From: Larus michahellis
Lineage: Eukaryota > Chordata > Aves > Charadriiformes > Laridae
Assembly (NCBI RefSeq): GCF_964199755.1
Contig: NC_133906.1
Span: 16,589,378 to 16,653,377 of the forward strand
Length of the DNA: 64,000 nt
Direction: 5' to 3'
Within the stretch, counting starts at the first letter, position 1. Every line of letters starts with the position of its first letter. The notes under the pieces are model-generated. The model was not told the origin of the DNA, did not search any database, and saw nothing but the letters and a program-made list of their open reading frames with translations. The translations under genes were made by a program, and so were the position numbers. This document shows positions 51,617 to 62,798 of this stretch, in pieces.

Positions 51617-54600
51617 ATGTCCCACTTTCACGCTCCTGTCTGCCGCTGGCCAGCAAAACTGGGGTTTATGAAATATATTTTCCTTTAATCTTTAACATCA
51701 ATCACCTTTCCTATAAAAACAGTAGGTTTACTCCAATAGTTTCATGATAGCATTATCACCTTTAGAATAACCACCCCCGGCCATCTGCACCCCCAGGCTG
51801 TGACTTTTGGGGCGTAGTAAGCCATTCTATTGCTCCCCCTCCACAGCAGTAACACATCAGCTAAAAATGTTCTTCCTGCTCCTCCTCTTGCTCTTTCCTA
51901 TAGCATAAGCAATTGCTGTCACCTGCAGCCAGCTGTGTCAGAAGCGCGGACTTCCTGCCCCATAGTCATATTGCCTATTTATCAGAAACCTGCTGGAAGA
52001 TTTTCAGATAGATTTTTATGGTTTAGAATTGAGAGCTCAAAAGGAAAACTTAACATTCAGGAAGAAAGCTGTAAAAACAACTGTTGTGGGCACCAGAACA
52101 AAGGCAAAGGCCAGTATTCAGATGCCTAAATACTACTAAGTCCCTCTGCCTCGCGAGTCCGTAGTTTTGACTCCCATTTCTGCACCTACCGAAGCGTACA
52201 GTTCTCGCTACAGGCTGAACACATGGATTTGAGAAAAAGTTTAGGCTATTGTCCAAAATGTGGGATTTTTTCCCCCAAAATCTTTGCCTAAGTGTTAAGA
52301 TATCATTTTAATGGGATTGCCTTTATAATATATCCCTTAAGGCCTCCACTACTACCTTCTATACTAAGGGGAAAATACCCGTATGCTTCATAAAGGTGTT
52401 GCGTGACTTAAATGATATTTGTATACGGTAACTCCGAGAGACGAGCAAAACCAAACCTATTCTCATTCAGGATCTCGCCAGCCCAACCCAAGTCTCTTCA
52501 CTATTACTCCTTGTAGACTCGTTGCCTTGCTCTCAAAATTTTTTTTAAAACATTTAATTTTTTGCTCTTTGCAAAAGCCAAGAAACAGAGTCCACCACCC
52601 TACCACGGTAACACAACATGCTGCAACATTAACACGAATGAATAAATCACACAGTGGCCACACACAAGAATTTAGGCAAGGTTGTTTCCGCAGGCACATT
52701 ATTTTACCTGAACAGAAAAGCCATCTGGTGCAGCATGTCTTCCTCGCAGATAACGGACTGTCGGGCATTATCCTGCTTGGTATTTTCTGGGCAAGCCCCT
52801 TTTTCTGCTCAATCTCCATAGCATATTCAGAGTGGGAACTGTACGTCAGGGGCTCAGCTCGGGTTTCTGTTCACTTACTGGACATTTGCGGTGTGCTTTT
52901 CAGGGCTCAGCTTTCCCATCCTCTCTCTCCGCGCAGAAGCTCACCCTGGGAGGGAGAAAGAAAACACGCTTTGAGACGGCCTTCGAGAGCGTGTGGCACC
53001 CGCTCGTTGCAACACTTTTGGCCTAGAGCAGCACCAGCAATAAAACAAGCCCAGCTCTTCCTTCCCAAGGGGATGTTTCCCAACTCCCTCTCAGCTGACT
53101 CCCCGGTACACAGAAAACCAGAGCTCCCCATTGCCACCAGCTGCGCACAAACCCAACCCAACCCTTCCCAAACACACGTGGTTGTGATTCATCACCAAGC
53201 TCGTGCCTCAAAGAGGCTTTTAAAAATAACGATACCACAGAGCAGAAGCCCAGATTCTATCTGGTGCTGGGGGAATAAAAGAAAACTCCCAGTAACAACT
53301 TCTAAATTATATAATTACAGAAAAAAATAATAATTTGCCTACATTTAAAATTGCAGAAACCAATGGATGGGTGAGCCTAAAGGGCAAAAGGCATGGCAAT
53401 TCGCACCAGGTTACTGACTGCAAAGGCTTGAAAAACCCCCCTCCCCCCAACCTTGTGCTCCTGGGCATCTCTGTTTCAGGAGGCTACGTCTCCATGAGAA
53501 TAACAGTAGAAAGCTCGCATTACTTCTCTTGCAGAACGCACTTTGCTAAATATCCTACGCAAGAGGCATTAGCAATTACAACTGCAACCATCCTGCAGTC
53601 CAGTAGAGAACGCGGGGGGAGAAGTCCTGAACTCGCCATCAGACAAGGCTCTAAGGAGCTCTCGCCACTCAACGGAGCGTCATTATTCCAGCAGTGGTGG
53701 AAAGAAAACAATTAAACAAGCCCAAATGAAATCACAATGAAGGATTTTGGCCGAATTTGTTACCCAGTAAACTTAAAAGATTACTAAAGCCTGAAGAGGT
53801 ACCAGATAACCACACAGAGAGACTTGGGAATTCAGCATCAGAAATCTTTCACGACCCGGCAACCCAGCCGGCGAGCCCGAAGGCAGAGGGCATCCCTCTT
53901 GAGGAGGGGGGGGACCTGGAGGATGAAATAGGAGTGAACTATTCCAAAACCCAGGTGAGGGTGCTGTTGTACAACAGGGAGGGAAGCACAGGCTCCCCCC
54001 GCGCCGTGCCCTGGCCCCCTCGCTGTAATTTGTCCATCAGGGTGTGTGTTGGCAGAGGGAGGCTTTGCCCCGAAGCTGCGTTAGCGTGCAGTGAAGAAAA
54101 CAAGATTATTGATCCGCAGAGAAAAAGAAAAAAGTATAAAGAGCGTGAACCTCTGGTGCCAAATGCACCACTCGTGCATTTTATCCAGCATTGCTTTAAT
54201 CCAAGTCCATGCTGGAGACAGGGACTGGGCTCCCGATTCTTCTTCCCAACCAGCGCCTGCAGTGACCAGACCCCCGCTTCCTTCCCTCCGGGACTTTGCA
54301 GAAAGCAAAATTTCTTACACAAATAGAAAAAGTCCATTGTAAAACCACAGAAAGCAGCAGCAAAAGTTACAGAAACGACAGAGGAGACCGAGATGATATT
54401 CATCTTTTATATTGACTAGGTTACAGACCAGCAGCCTATTTTCAGACGCGTAGCTTTGCGTGCCTTTCCATTCAAAACAGTTTTCCCAGTGAGAACAGGG
54501 CTCCTGCGAGACAAACTAGTTGACAATCGCATGGTATAAAGCAGCATTTGAACAACTGAAGTTATTTCCAGATTTGTCAGCTCATTCTGCTTCTACAGCA

Positions 54601-55101
54601 TTTTTCTGCAGCGTTCATCGGTGATTTGTACTCCGATGGTAGTGAGCAAATGTGCGTCTTGACACGTTTCCAGCCAGAAACATAATCCCTTTCTGAACTG
54701 GCATCGATTCCTTACTGCATTACACATGAAAAGAGATATTTATAGCAGTTTAATTAATGTAATATGTATCAATATTATTTATAGCTCTACAAAGTGTATT
54801 TTGATTTTTTTTTATTTCTTTTTTTTTTTTCCCTGAGGAAGAGCTGTTTTTTCCAAATCTATTTTCCGTTTGTGAAAGCATTCGGGAACGAAACTGTGCG
54901 CAGCCGACTAAGAGGGTTAATATCCAGATGCCTCAGACAGATGGCATTATTAACCTGACTGGGCTCGACATCTACTTTTCAAAGTTAAGGAGCTTTGGTT
55001 ACTTGGATGGCTGACAATCTGAGAATAGCCAGTGCTCTAAGCTTGATGCTTTCTATAATAGCAACAGGCAATAGCACAGCTTTGCCTAACAGACTTTTAG
55101 G

Positions 55102-55103
55102 AA

Positions 55104-55134
<31 letters not shown>
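55102..55134 (+). repeat. Poly(A) tract
   Basis: About 33 bp of A with single G interruptions. No recognisable element body is attached. Confidence 0.9.
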
Positions 55135-57000
55135 GAGACCAAGACCAACCGCACTGAGAAAGAACTTCAGCAAATGCTGTTGCAACTTGTAGTTCAGGAC
55201 TCCTACTGGCAAAGGCTGAACCAAGTACTTGAATTTTAATTTTTATGCTTTTTTTTTTTTTTGGCTACAGCCTAAACCTGAAGCGTTCCATCTTTTTAAC
55301 TGTTCTGTCTATTCAGTAGATAGGAGAACTACAGGAAATACAAAAATCTGAAGAATGTCTCTCTCCTGCACCAAACTAGAGCTTTACAGCCCATGCTCTT
55401 TCAGCGTTCCCACTCCCCATTTTCCCCATGAGATGGGTTAGAGGTTTTTAAGGGGAATATAGATACGATTAAAACATTCTTAGAACCAACCGAACAAGAG
55501 GCATCGGTTCAAAAGTGATTATATATTTCCTCCCCTTTTTATATAAATCAAGGAGAGTTCTGGGAGCAGAGAAGGCAAAAAGACTAGGATTCGGCAAAGG
55601 AAGACCCAGGAGGAAAGCACGCAACTCCCTCAGCCCCTTTACAAGTCCTACTATACAGGTAAGCGATAGAAAATTCCTGGGTAAAGATAATACAGCAGAA
55701 GAACTTTCATCTCGTTATAAGAAATACACATCTGACACCCATCATTAGCAGTACTTGCATTACAGTACAAATAAATGCTCATGAAAGGTAAGTGGAAGTA
55801 GAGGCAATGTTTGTGTGCGCGTATACATGCACATACCAGAAATAAGAGAGTGATAACTTCAACAGGAGACTGAAAAAAAAAAGCGCCATTAAGGAAAGCA
55901 AATAAAGCAAACAGTGCTTGTTCGCGCTGGCTGAAAACTTCTGGCGCACTTGCATTGTGATATGCATTTTGAAGTGAAGCAAGGATGTAACTGTTTTATT
56001 CATGTGAGATATACAAAAATAACAAGCAGAAAACTCATCTTCGAGGAACGCATACACCAGATCACGGAACCAGGTATGCAAAAAACATTAAATAACCCAT
56101 TGTTTTGTAAACTACACCTCTGGCTAAGGTGAAAGACTGAAATTTTGGGTGTTACACTTTCAGTCACCCAATATTAGTCCAAGGTATTACATATATACAC
56201 ATTTTGAAAAATGTATTGGAAATGCCTTCTTCCTATTCAATAGCTTAGAAAGCAGAGGTCCCTAACAACGTATACCATGTAAATGTGGTACAAACTGTTG
56301 ATTACATGATAAATATTAATTTTATAATAGCTACAACAGGACAAGCCATCCTTTTTAAAAGGCTCGGATAAGGTACCTTCTATCAAACCCAACCATCTCA
56401 GACTGCAGGAGCAAAATCCCATTCTCCCAAAACGCACCACGTTTTTGTTTACTACGCGTATCTCAGAAGGGTGTCCTCCAGTTTTATTTTTCAGAGAGCA
56501 ATTAACAATTTACACCAAAGCTTTGCATTTTAGGAAGACCGCTCTGAGGTACACAGAAAAAAGCCGCCTCTCTGTTTTCAGCCTGGGATGGGAGGTGGGG
56601 TCCTCAGCCCCACTCAGGCTCAGCCCCTGTTCGGCAGCAGTAGGAATGCCATTATATTGCGACAATGGTATCAGCTGACAGGGCAGGATAATAAACCAGT
56701 GTTCTGACCTACACTATCCACTTAGGTCTTTCAGTGGTAAATGAAAGCAAAATTTGCTTTACAGAAGGGATCCAAGTCGGGCAGGAGGGAGGAGAACACC
56801 ATAAAGGTTTAGAAAACTTTCAATTACATTTTTAACCGTTTCAGCTTCACTGATGAAGTGTGTACGCACAAAGTACGTGACAGCGTTCAAGCACACCTCC
56901 TGCCCGCATCCCTGCGGTGACAGCACCAGACCCCAGCAGGTCTGCGCTCCTGAAGCGGGGCCGGGAGCCCAAGAGCTGGGAGGGCAGCGGCACCACCTGC

Positions 57001-60000
57001 AACTCCATCAGCACATCCCAAACCCCAGAGCTCGCTCCGTTCTGGAGGATAAAGAAGTATCATCCGCCAACACATCCTACACAAGCCTGCAGGGCAAGGC
57101 GCAGCTTTTATTTGGCAAGTCTGTCCCAGCTGTAACACAGCCAGTGGCCCACAGAGATTCACCGTGCCCAAAGCCGTTCTAAACCACCCTTACATCACCT
57201 AATATCAAAACAAACAAGTGAGAGGTACTTCCACTGATTCGTGCAAGTATGAATTCATTACGTATACAGGTGTATAGCGTGTTTCTTTTTAATGCAATAG
57301 TCATCAGTATTATAAAAGTATATGTTAGGCTGGTTTTAATAGCCAAATAAAATCTACAAGTCACACAAGATGCAGAATGAAGAACAAACTATACTTTGGA
57401 GTTGACACGAATACCCATTACTATTAAAAAAACTGCGCGCACATCACAACACGCAGAGCTGTGCTGTGATACTGTAGGCTCTGAAAAGCTTTGTTTTGGG
57501 GAATTTCTTTTTGTTCACGCAGATTACAAAAATAAAAAGAACATCTGTGTTTTAAGAAAACTACCGCACTTTTACTTTCATTGTTAAAGACCGAAAGTAA
57601 ACTAATTGCTCTCACTTCCCATTTCTCACAGGTGAAACCCACACAATCCAGCATTCATTCCTGAACAGGCCATTAAACTATTAATTTCAGACACATATAC
57701 TTCAGAACTAAACTACAAACAAAGAAACGGCAAACTAAAGTTACTTTATTTCTACCTCCACGACCATCCTAGAGCCACTGTGCAGTCACAAACTTCTTTA
57801 TTTACATGCCAGCTCTATACATTTCATCTTAGTTCTTCCTACACACCTCTGTGCAGACGAATCCACCCAGGGGCCAGGAAATTACCAAATACCATTAAAT
57901 ACATAAGCAAAGCTTTAGCAACAAGTCTCTTCTGTTTACTAGGAGCTCTACTAGAAACAGGTTTATATTCAAAGAGAGTCTTTAATAAAGTCACTGTGTC
58001 TTTAACACTACCCAATACAGATCTGCATCTCTTTCTGCATTCCATGGCACATCCTGCCATCACTGCCCGTTCTCAAACCAGAGTTTACGCGAGCCTCTCC
58101 AACGTTACCTGCATGGTCACAATGAAGTTCTTGCTCCCCACAGGTCAGAGTAGAGCAAGTCACACCTACTCAAGACACTGGCCACAGAACACTGTTAAAC
58201 AGATGACAATCTTTTAAGAGAGAGACTAGGTAACATGCTCCCTAATACAGGTGCAATTCCTGGGATCTACTTTTTGTTCTAGAACACATTAGCCCGACAA
58301 GAGGACTATTACGTACGCAGATAATCAAACAGCATGATCCAGTACAATTCTCAAAATCAAGCTGTAGCTTGGCAAGACCGTCAGATTTCACACATAAAGT
58401 CACTTTTTTAAAAAAACTACTCGCTTCTAGCATCAACGTATTCCTTCATGGCACGTGACGTGAAAATACCACAAAGCTCTAGTTGGTGCACAAACTCCTT
58501 CCCAAGTCAAACGACAAGCAACATCACCAAAGTGAATTTAACTTTTTCTTTCAAAACCAGGCTGTCCCTTGATAAGGTAAAGTCCCCATTGCAAGGGACT
58601 AAATCACACGCCCAAACTAACACAGGACCTAGAACTCAGCAGTTCATTTCAGCCACAAAAAGGAAAGTTGTGCTTCAAGCGAAGCTCAAGGATGACTGTC
58701 CAACATGGTTTTAAAGTGCAAAGGTAAAGTAAAAAACTTCAAGCCCAGTGAGCTGAAATAAAACCAAACACCTGAAGCTGTCTGCCAACAAGAGCTGTTA
58801 CTTACAGTATTTTACAAATACTTCTCTCAAATGACTTGCACTCTCAACAACATATCGGTGATGCTGGTTCACAACAGAGGCTAACAAGCTTTTGAGATAA
58901 AAAAAATTACAATATAATTGCAAATAGCAAGGTACTTGGAACCCGTTTATAAAAGCTAAGCCACAGACAACCATAGAAGAGTCATAAATTGCCACAATCA
59001 AGAGGAAATTCAGCTCTTGGTTTAAATCCTGACAATACCAAAAGGTTGTCATGTTTATTTAAGCTCACATAGGTAATTAAGTTGATGCTAGTTTACTTCT
59101 AGTAGCAACAAATCCCTCATTTCAACTAAAACCAACATCAGGTTAGATTGACATCAAAGACTGACAATACCTTGAAATTTCATGCGAAATCCTCAGCCCA
59201 GCAGCACCAAGCCCTAGATGTTTACTTCCCACCGGAATCAGTGGGAATTACATGCCTAGTATCTTGCATATCTGGAGCAAAGCAAAAATCAGATGTGGTC
59301 CCACAAAGCACCAGCATTAAAGACTAAGCACTTAGACACCTGCAGTCAGAATAATTTTGTACTTTTTAAAATCCATGCCCCGTGTCATATATACTCTCAC
59401 TCAAGCACATAAGGAATTCAAATCTTTATTTGATATCCATAAACGTTGCTATTCTATATTTCTATGCAGGAAGGCAGTTTTCCCCTAAAACATTATGCTT
59501 TTTAATAAACAACAAACTTTAATTCTATTGTGTGAAAGGGCTACAAATATACATTTGTTAATCAAGCAGACTACACAGATATTTTTGCTTTACAACTGGC
59601 ACCTATGTTACTGGTACACTTAGCTGGCTCATTTATCATAGTGCTTTGCCCACATAGTTTAGATTATCACTTTCTGAAATATGGGCAATTGCAATTATTT
59701 AAAAAAAAAAAAGAATACGTGCTGAGGCAGGTATTGCAAATCCGTTTTTTTTTCCAGTCAATACTCATGGAGCCCATCTTTATTCACGTGCAGATGTCAT
59801 TGCATTCTACACCAGTCATCTAGTGGCATAAAGTAACTTTCAGAAGTCTAGTACAAGAGTTAGCAAACCAATTTTACTCCTGCTGTAACGAAGCCTGCAG
59901 CAAGGGGGCTGCCATCCTGTCGGTAGATGGTGCTGCGAGAGATTCTCGGGGAACTTTAACGAAGGACAATAGTTCAGAGTGAAAAGTCTGTTAACCCGGT

Positions 60001-60524
60001 ACTATGAAAACAAGTACGCGTTTAATAGAAGAGATAAATGTCGACCCTTTCCTGGAAGGAATCACACACAGACAAACCGATAAGAGGACGTGAAACTAAG
60101 CAATCGGAAATTCTGAACATTTTATATGAATGAAGCACATGCTTAACACAAACTATTTCTTCAAAACTACACAGTACATACGTTGATGGAAAAGTCCTAT
60201 AGAAAAAATTGACCAACCATGTCAGCACGTCAAACTGCCTAGTACAAGATGGTGGATGCACACAAACTGCATAAGTGAGAACGAATATTTAAAAAACAGA
60301 CCACATCCACGGATTAGTACTTCAAAAATTTCTCTGTCGAATGTTTGAAAACCAATAAATCCACTAGCAGGGTAGCAAAAAAGTCAATTAGGACCTTTAC
60401 TTGCAATAAAATATTTACTCTAAGTACACAGAGATTTTAAAGCAGAGGAACACTTGCTTTGAACCTAGCAAAGCCTTAAAACCGTACGGAATGGATCCTA
60501 GGAAAAAAAATTAGACATGTAAAG
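57001..60524 (-). other. AT-rich zone downstream of HNRNPA0
   Basis: No coding sequence recognised. Several minus-strand AATAAA signals occur (for example 59779-59784, 59425-59430, 59054-59059, 57797-57802, 57745-57750), so part may belong to longer HNRNPA0 3'UTR forms. A weak MIR/L2-like patch lies near 58565-58650. Confidence 0.5.
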
Positions 60525-60541
60525 GTCAATGAACACAATGA

Positions 60542-60547
60542 TTTATT
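60542..60547 (-). terminator. Candidate poly(A) signal AATAAA, HNRNPA0
   Basis: AATAAA on the minus strand about 515 nt after the stop codon, followed by TCATTGTGTTCATTG, which offers a modest T/G-rich downstream element. More distal AATAAA copies exist, so this may be one of several sites. Confidence 0.45.
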
Positions 60548-60920
60548 TAAAAAATAAAAAACGTAAAAACGATTTTTTTTCCTCCTTTACAGAAATGTTA
60601 ATTTCAGTCATGGGATCCGAGTAGATTTTGTAGAAAAAAACGTAGTAGCCAGGTATCGAGTCCTTACAACAAAGGAAATTCCCCCATAACCCTCCCCAGT
60701 TTTTACTCCAGATCAGCAAGACACTTCCCACCCCGTACCCCCAAAAAAACAAATTAAAACAAGACATTTTTTCGTTGCTAGTATAAAAACGACCAAGGTC
60801 CAAGTAATAATAAAAAAATAGAGTCCATCAATGACTGTAACACAAAGTATGTGTATGTGGGGCCCAGTCCATCTTCAGAGAGAAAGAAGTGGCATAGGCA
60901 GCAGAGGCAACCCTCAGGGG

Positions 60921-61021
60921 GCATTTAGGAGCTGCTCCCACAGCAGGGAGGCATTTAAAAGGAGCTGCCCTTCAGCGAATGAGGGGAGAAACCATTTAGA
61001 AGCTGCCCCGTAGCAAAGGGA
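60921..61021 (-). repeat. Three-copy tandem motif in HNRNPA0 3'UTR
   Basis: The plus strand shows three spaced copies of CATTTA followed by (A/G)GAGCTGC or AGAAGCTGC and a C-run, then an A-G-C and a GGGA/GGGG end. Copies start at 60922, 60952 and 60993, so the spacings are 30 and 41 bp. It begins about 40 nt beyond the stop codon on the transcript. Confidence 0.6.
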
Positions 61022-61062
61022 GGGCTCTCCACGCCACCCCCAATGGGTATGGGCGCTCCGGC

Positions 61063-61998
61063 TCAGAAAGAGCCGCCCCCGTAGCCTCCCCCACCATAGC
61101 CTCCTCTGTACGGTCCACTGTTACTGCGGCCCCCCCAGTTGCCGCCCCCTCCTCCACCTCCTCCGCCGCTCTTCATGGGGCCGTAGGAGGACTGGTGCTG
61201 GCTGTAGCTGCCGAACCCGCCGTACCCGTTGCCGTAGTCGCCGCCTCCCCCTCCGCCTCCGTAGGAGCCGCTGCCATAGGAGCCGTAACCGCCGCCGCCG
61301 CCGCCTCCTCCGCCGTAGCCGCCGTAGCTATTGTAACCGCCGCCGCCTTTGGACAGGCCGTTGTGATCCCGGTTCCCAGATCCGCCGCCGCCCCGACCCC
61401 GTCCTCCTCCTCTGCCTCCCCGGGAGGGCCTGGAAGAGCCGCCGCCTCCCCCGCCCGACTGGATGTCCTCCTTGGGCACGGCCTTCTTGACCTCCACGCG
61501 GTGGCCCTGGATCGGGTGGAACTTGACCACGGCCGCCTTGTCGGCGGCGTCGTGGTTCTGGAAGTAGACGAAGCCGAAGCCGCGCTTCTTCCCGCTCTGT
61601 TTGTCGGCGATGATCTCGGCCTTCTCCACGGGGCCGAACTGGCTGAAGTGCTGCACCAGGTCCCCTTCACCCACGTCCCCTTTGAGGCCGCCCACAAAGA
61701 GCTTCTTCACCTTAGCGTGGGCCCCCGGTTTGGCCGAGTCCTCCCGGGACACGGCCCGCTTCAGCTCCACCGCGTTCCCGTCCACGGCGTGGGGGGAGGC
61801 GGCCATGGCGGCGTCGGCCTCCTCCACCGCCGAGTAGGTGACGAAGCCGAAGCAGCGGGAGCGCTTGGTCTGCGGGTTGAGCACCACCACGCAGTCGGTG
61901 AGGGTACCGTAGGCCGCGAAGTGCTCCCGCAGCCCGGCCTCCGTGGTCTGCACGTTCAGGCCGCCGATGAACAGCTTGCATAGTTGCGAGTTCTCCAT
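61063..61998 (-). CDS. HNRNPA0: HNRNPA0, heterogeneous nuclear ribonucleoprotein A0
   Basis: Nuclear RNA-binding protein of the hnRNP A/B family that binds AU-rich elements in mRNAs and acts downstream of p38/MK2 (known for mammals). Single exon, 311 aa; the human gene is also intronless (305 aa). RRM1: RNP2 L-F-I-G-G-L at 9-14 and RNP1 R-C-F-G-F-V-T-Y at 48-55. RRM2: RNP2 L-F-V-G-G-L at 100-105 and RNP1 K-R-G-F-G-F-V-Y-F at 138-146. Ser84 in R-A-V-S-R-E-D matches the reported MK2 site. Residues from about 182 are glycine-rich with an RGG cluster near 190-206, and the tail (S-S-Y-G-P-M-K, then G-P-Y-R-G-G-Y) resembles the M9/PY nuclear localisation signal of hnRNP A1. The start is the ATG at 61996-61998 (G at -3 and +4), which gives the M-E-N-S-Q-L N-terminus of the human protein; the frame stays open upstream but has no ATG there. 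The extra length versus human lies in the glycine runs. Confidence 0.98.
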   Translation of the reverse strand: MENSQLCKLFIGGLNVQTTEAGLREHFAAYGTLTDCVVVLNPQTKRSRCFGFVTYSAVEEADAAMAASPHAVDGNAVELKRAVSREDSAKPGAHAKVKKLFVGGLKGDVGEGDLVQHFSQFGPVEKAEIIADKQSGKKRGFGFVYFQNHDAADKAAVVKFHPIQGHRVEVKKAVPKEDIQSGGGGGGSSRPSRGGRGGGRGRGGGGSGNRDHNGLSKGGGGYNSYGGYGGGGGGGGGYGSYGSGSYGGGGGGGDYGNGYGGFGSYSQHQSSYGPMKSGGGGGGGGGNWGGRSNSGPYRGGYGGGGYGGGSF

Positions 61999-62262
61999 GC
62001 CGCCGCCGGTGCCGGGGCTGCGCCTGGGCCTGGCGCCGAGACTCCTCCTCCTGTTGGGGGGCAGCTCCGAAGCTTTTTTTCCCCCCTTCTCCGTCTTTGC
62101 CGCTTCTTCCCCCTCGCTTGCTGCGAACACTGCGAACAGCGCGACCTCACGGCTGCGGCAGCCGCCGGCGATGGGTCCCTCGGCCGGGCCCGACGCCTTC
62201 GCTTCGCCTCACCTGACCAGCAGAAGAGACGGGGGCGTCCCGGCTGCCGCCGCTCCTCAGAC

Positions 62263-62281
62263 GGGGGGTGGGGGGTGGGGG
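62263..62281 (+). other. G-rich tract, possible G-quadruplex
   Basis: Runs of 6, 6 and 5 guanines separated by single T in the HNRNPA0 5' region; the longer runs can split to give four G-tracts. It is C-rich in the HNRNPA0 sense. Confidence 0.5.
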
Positions 62282-62298
62282 AAAACACAGGCACGCAC

Positions 62299-62309
62299 AA
62301 AATGGCGGC
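62299..62309 (+). promoter_or_regulatory. YY1-type motif AAAATGGCGGC
   Basis: Exact match to the AANATGGCGGC consensus often found at or just downstream of housekeeping-gene start sites. Here it is on the strand opposite to HNRNPA0. Confidence 0.55.
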
Positions 62310-62414
62310 TGCGACTTCTCAGGAGCTCGGCCGGCGACTGGTGCCCACACAAAGGGGACGCTGGGAGCCCCGCCCCCCCGCCCGCCGCCGCGCACGCCCC
62401 CCGCGCCGGCGCAG

Positions 62415-62695
62415 CCAATGAGAGCGCGCCGCCGGCGCCGCCCGCCACTCACCGTGAGGGGGCGGGGCCCCGGCCGCGATCGACGAGCGCGGCGGCTAAT
62501 CGGAGGGCGCGACCTCCGCCGCGCGTCGGCAGGAGGCGCGGGGGGTTCGCCGGTGACGGACGCGGCGGGCAGCCAATAGAGGCGCGCTGTAACGGCCGGT
62601 GATAGGGGGCAGCCTCTGCGCGCGCCGAGAGAAGGGGCGGGGCCGGGACCGGCCCGGGCTGCGCCAATGCGTCAAGCCCGCGGACGTTAGCCAAT
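62415..62695 (+). promoter_or_regulatory. Cluster of four CCAAT boxes (NF-Y type)
   Basis: CCAAT at 62415-62419, 62573-62577, 62664-62668 and 62691-62695, all on the plus strand (ATTGG in the HNRNPA0 sense). Three lie in the G/A-GCCAAT context favoured by NF-Y. Confidence 0.6.
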
Positions 62696-62778
62696 GGGCG
62701 CCCTCCGGCGCGGCCGCGCGCGCTCTCCACGGGCGGGGGCAGCGGGCGCGGGGCCGGCGGGCGGCTCGCGCGGGACCA

Positions 62779-62798
62779 TTTGAAACGCTTGACCGTTG
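62779..62798 (+). promoter_or_regulatory. CHR-like TTTGAA with MYB-like site
   Basis: TTTGAA at 62779-62784 and CCGTTG at 62793-62798, downstream (plus strand) of the CCAAT cluster. The order NF-Y then CHR is the one seen in cell-cycle promoters, here pointing away from HNRNPA0. No plus-strand gene is recognised. Confidence 0.3.

Larger units (their letters stand above)
48360..57000. other. Intergenic region between KLHL3 and HNRNPA0
   Basis: No gene recognised. It contains a MIR-like relic (49170-49282), a (TC)n(TA)n microsatellite (50871-50908), a CTCF-type motif (51601-51616), a 230-codon ATG-started open frame of unknown meaning (52638-53330), and an AT-rich, possibly conserved stretch (54480-54990). 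Confidence 0.7.
60525..61062 (-). other. HNRNPA0: HNRNPA0 3'UTR (proximal form)
   Basis: Sequence from the stop codon to the nearest AATAAA. It starts with a three-copy repeat (60921-61021) and then becomes AT-rich. Longer forms using distal signals are likely. Confidence 0.55.

Noticed and set aside
53757-54326. 189-codon plus-strand open frame between the two genes
   Set aside because: No recognisable domain or homology; consistent with chance.
61195-61983. 262-codon plus-strand open frame over HNRNPA0
   Set aside because: Antisense shadow of a GC-rich coding exon; its alanine- and valine-rich translation mirrors the glycine and RRM codons.
61999-62130. HNRNPA0 start 44 codons upstream (355-aa protein)
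   Set aside because: The codon at 62128-62130 is GTG. The ATG at 61996-61998 gives the conserved N-terminus, so the longer form was not used for the CDS.
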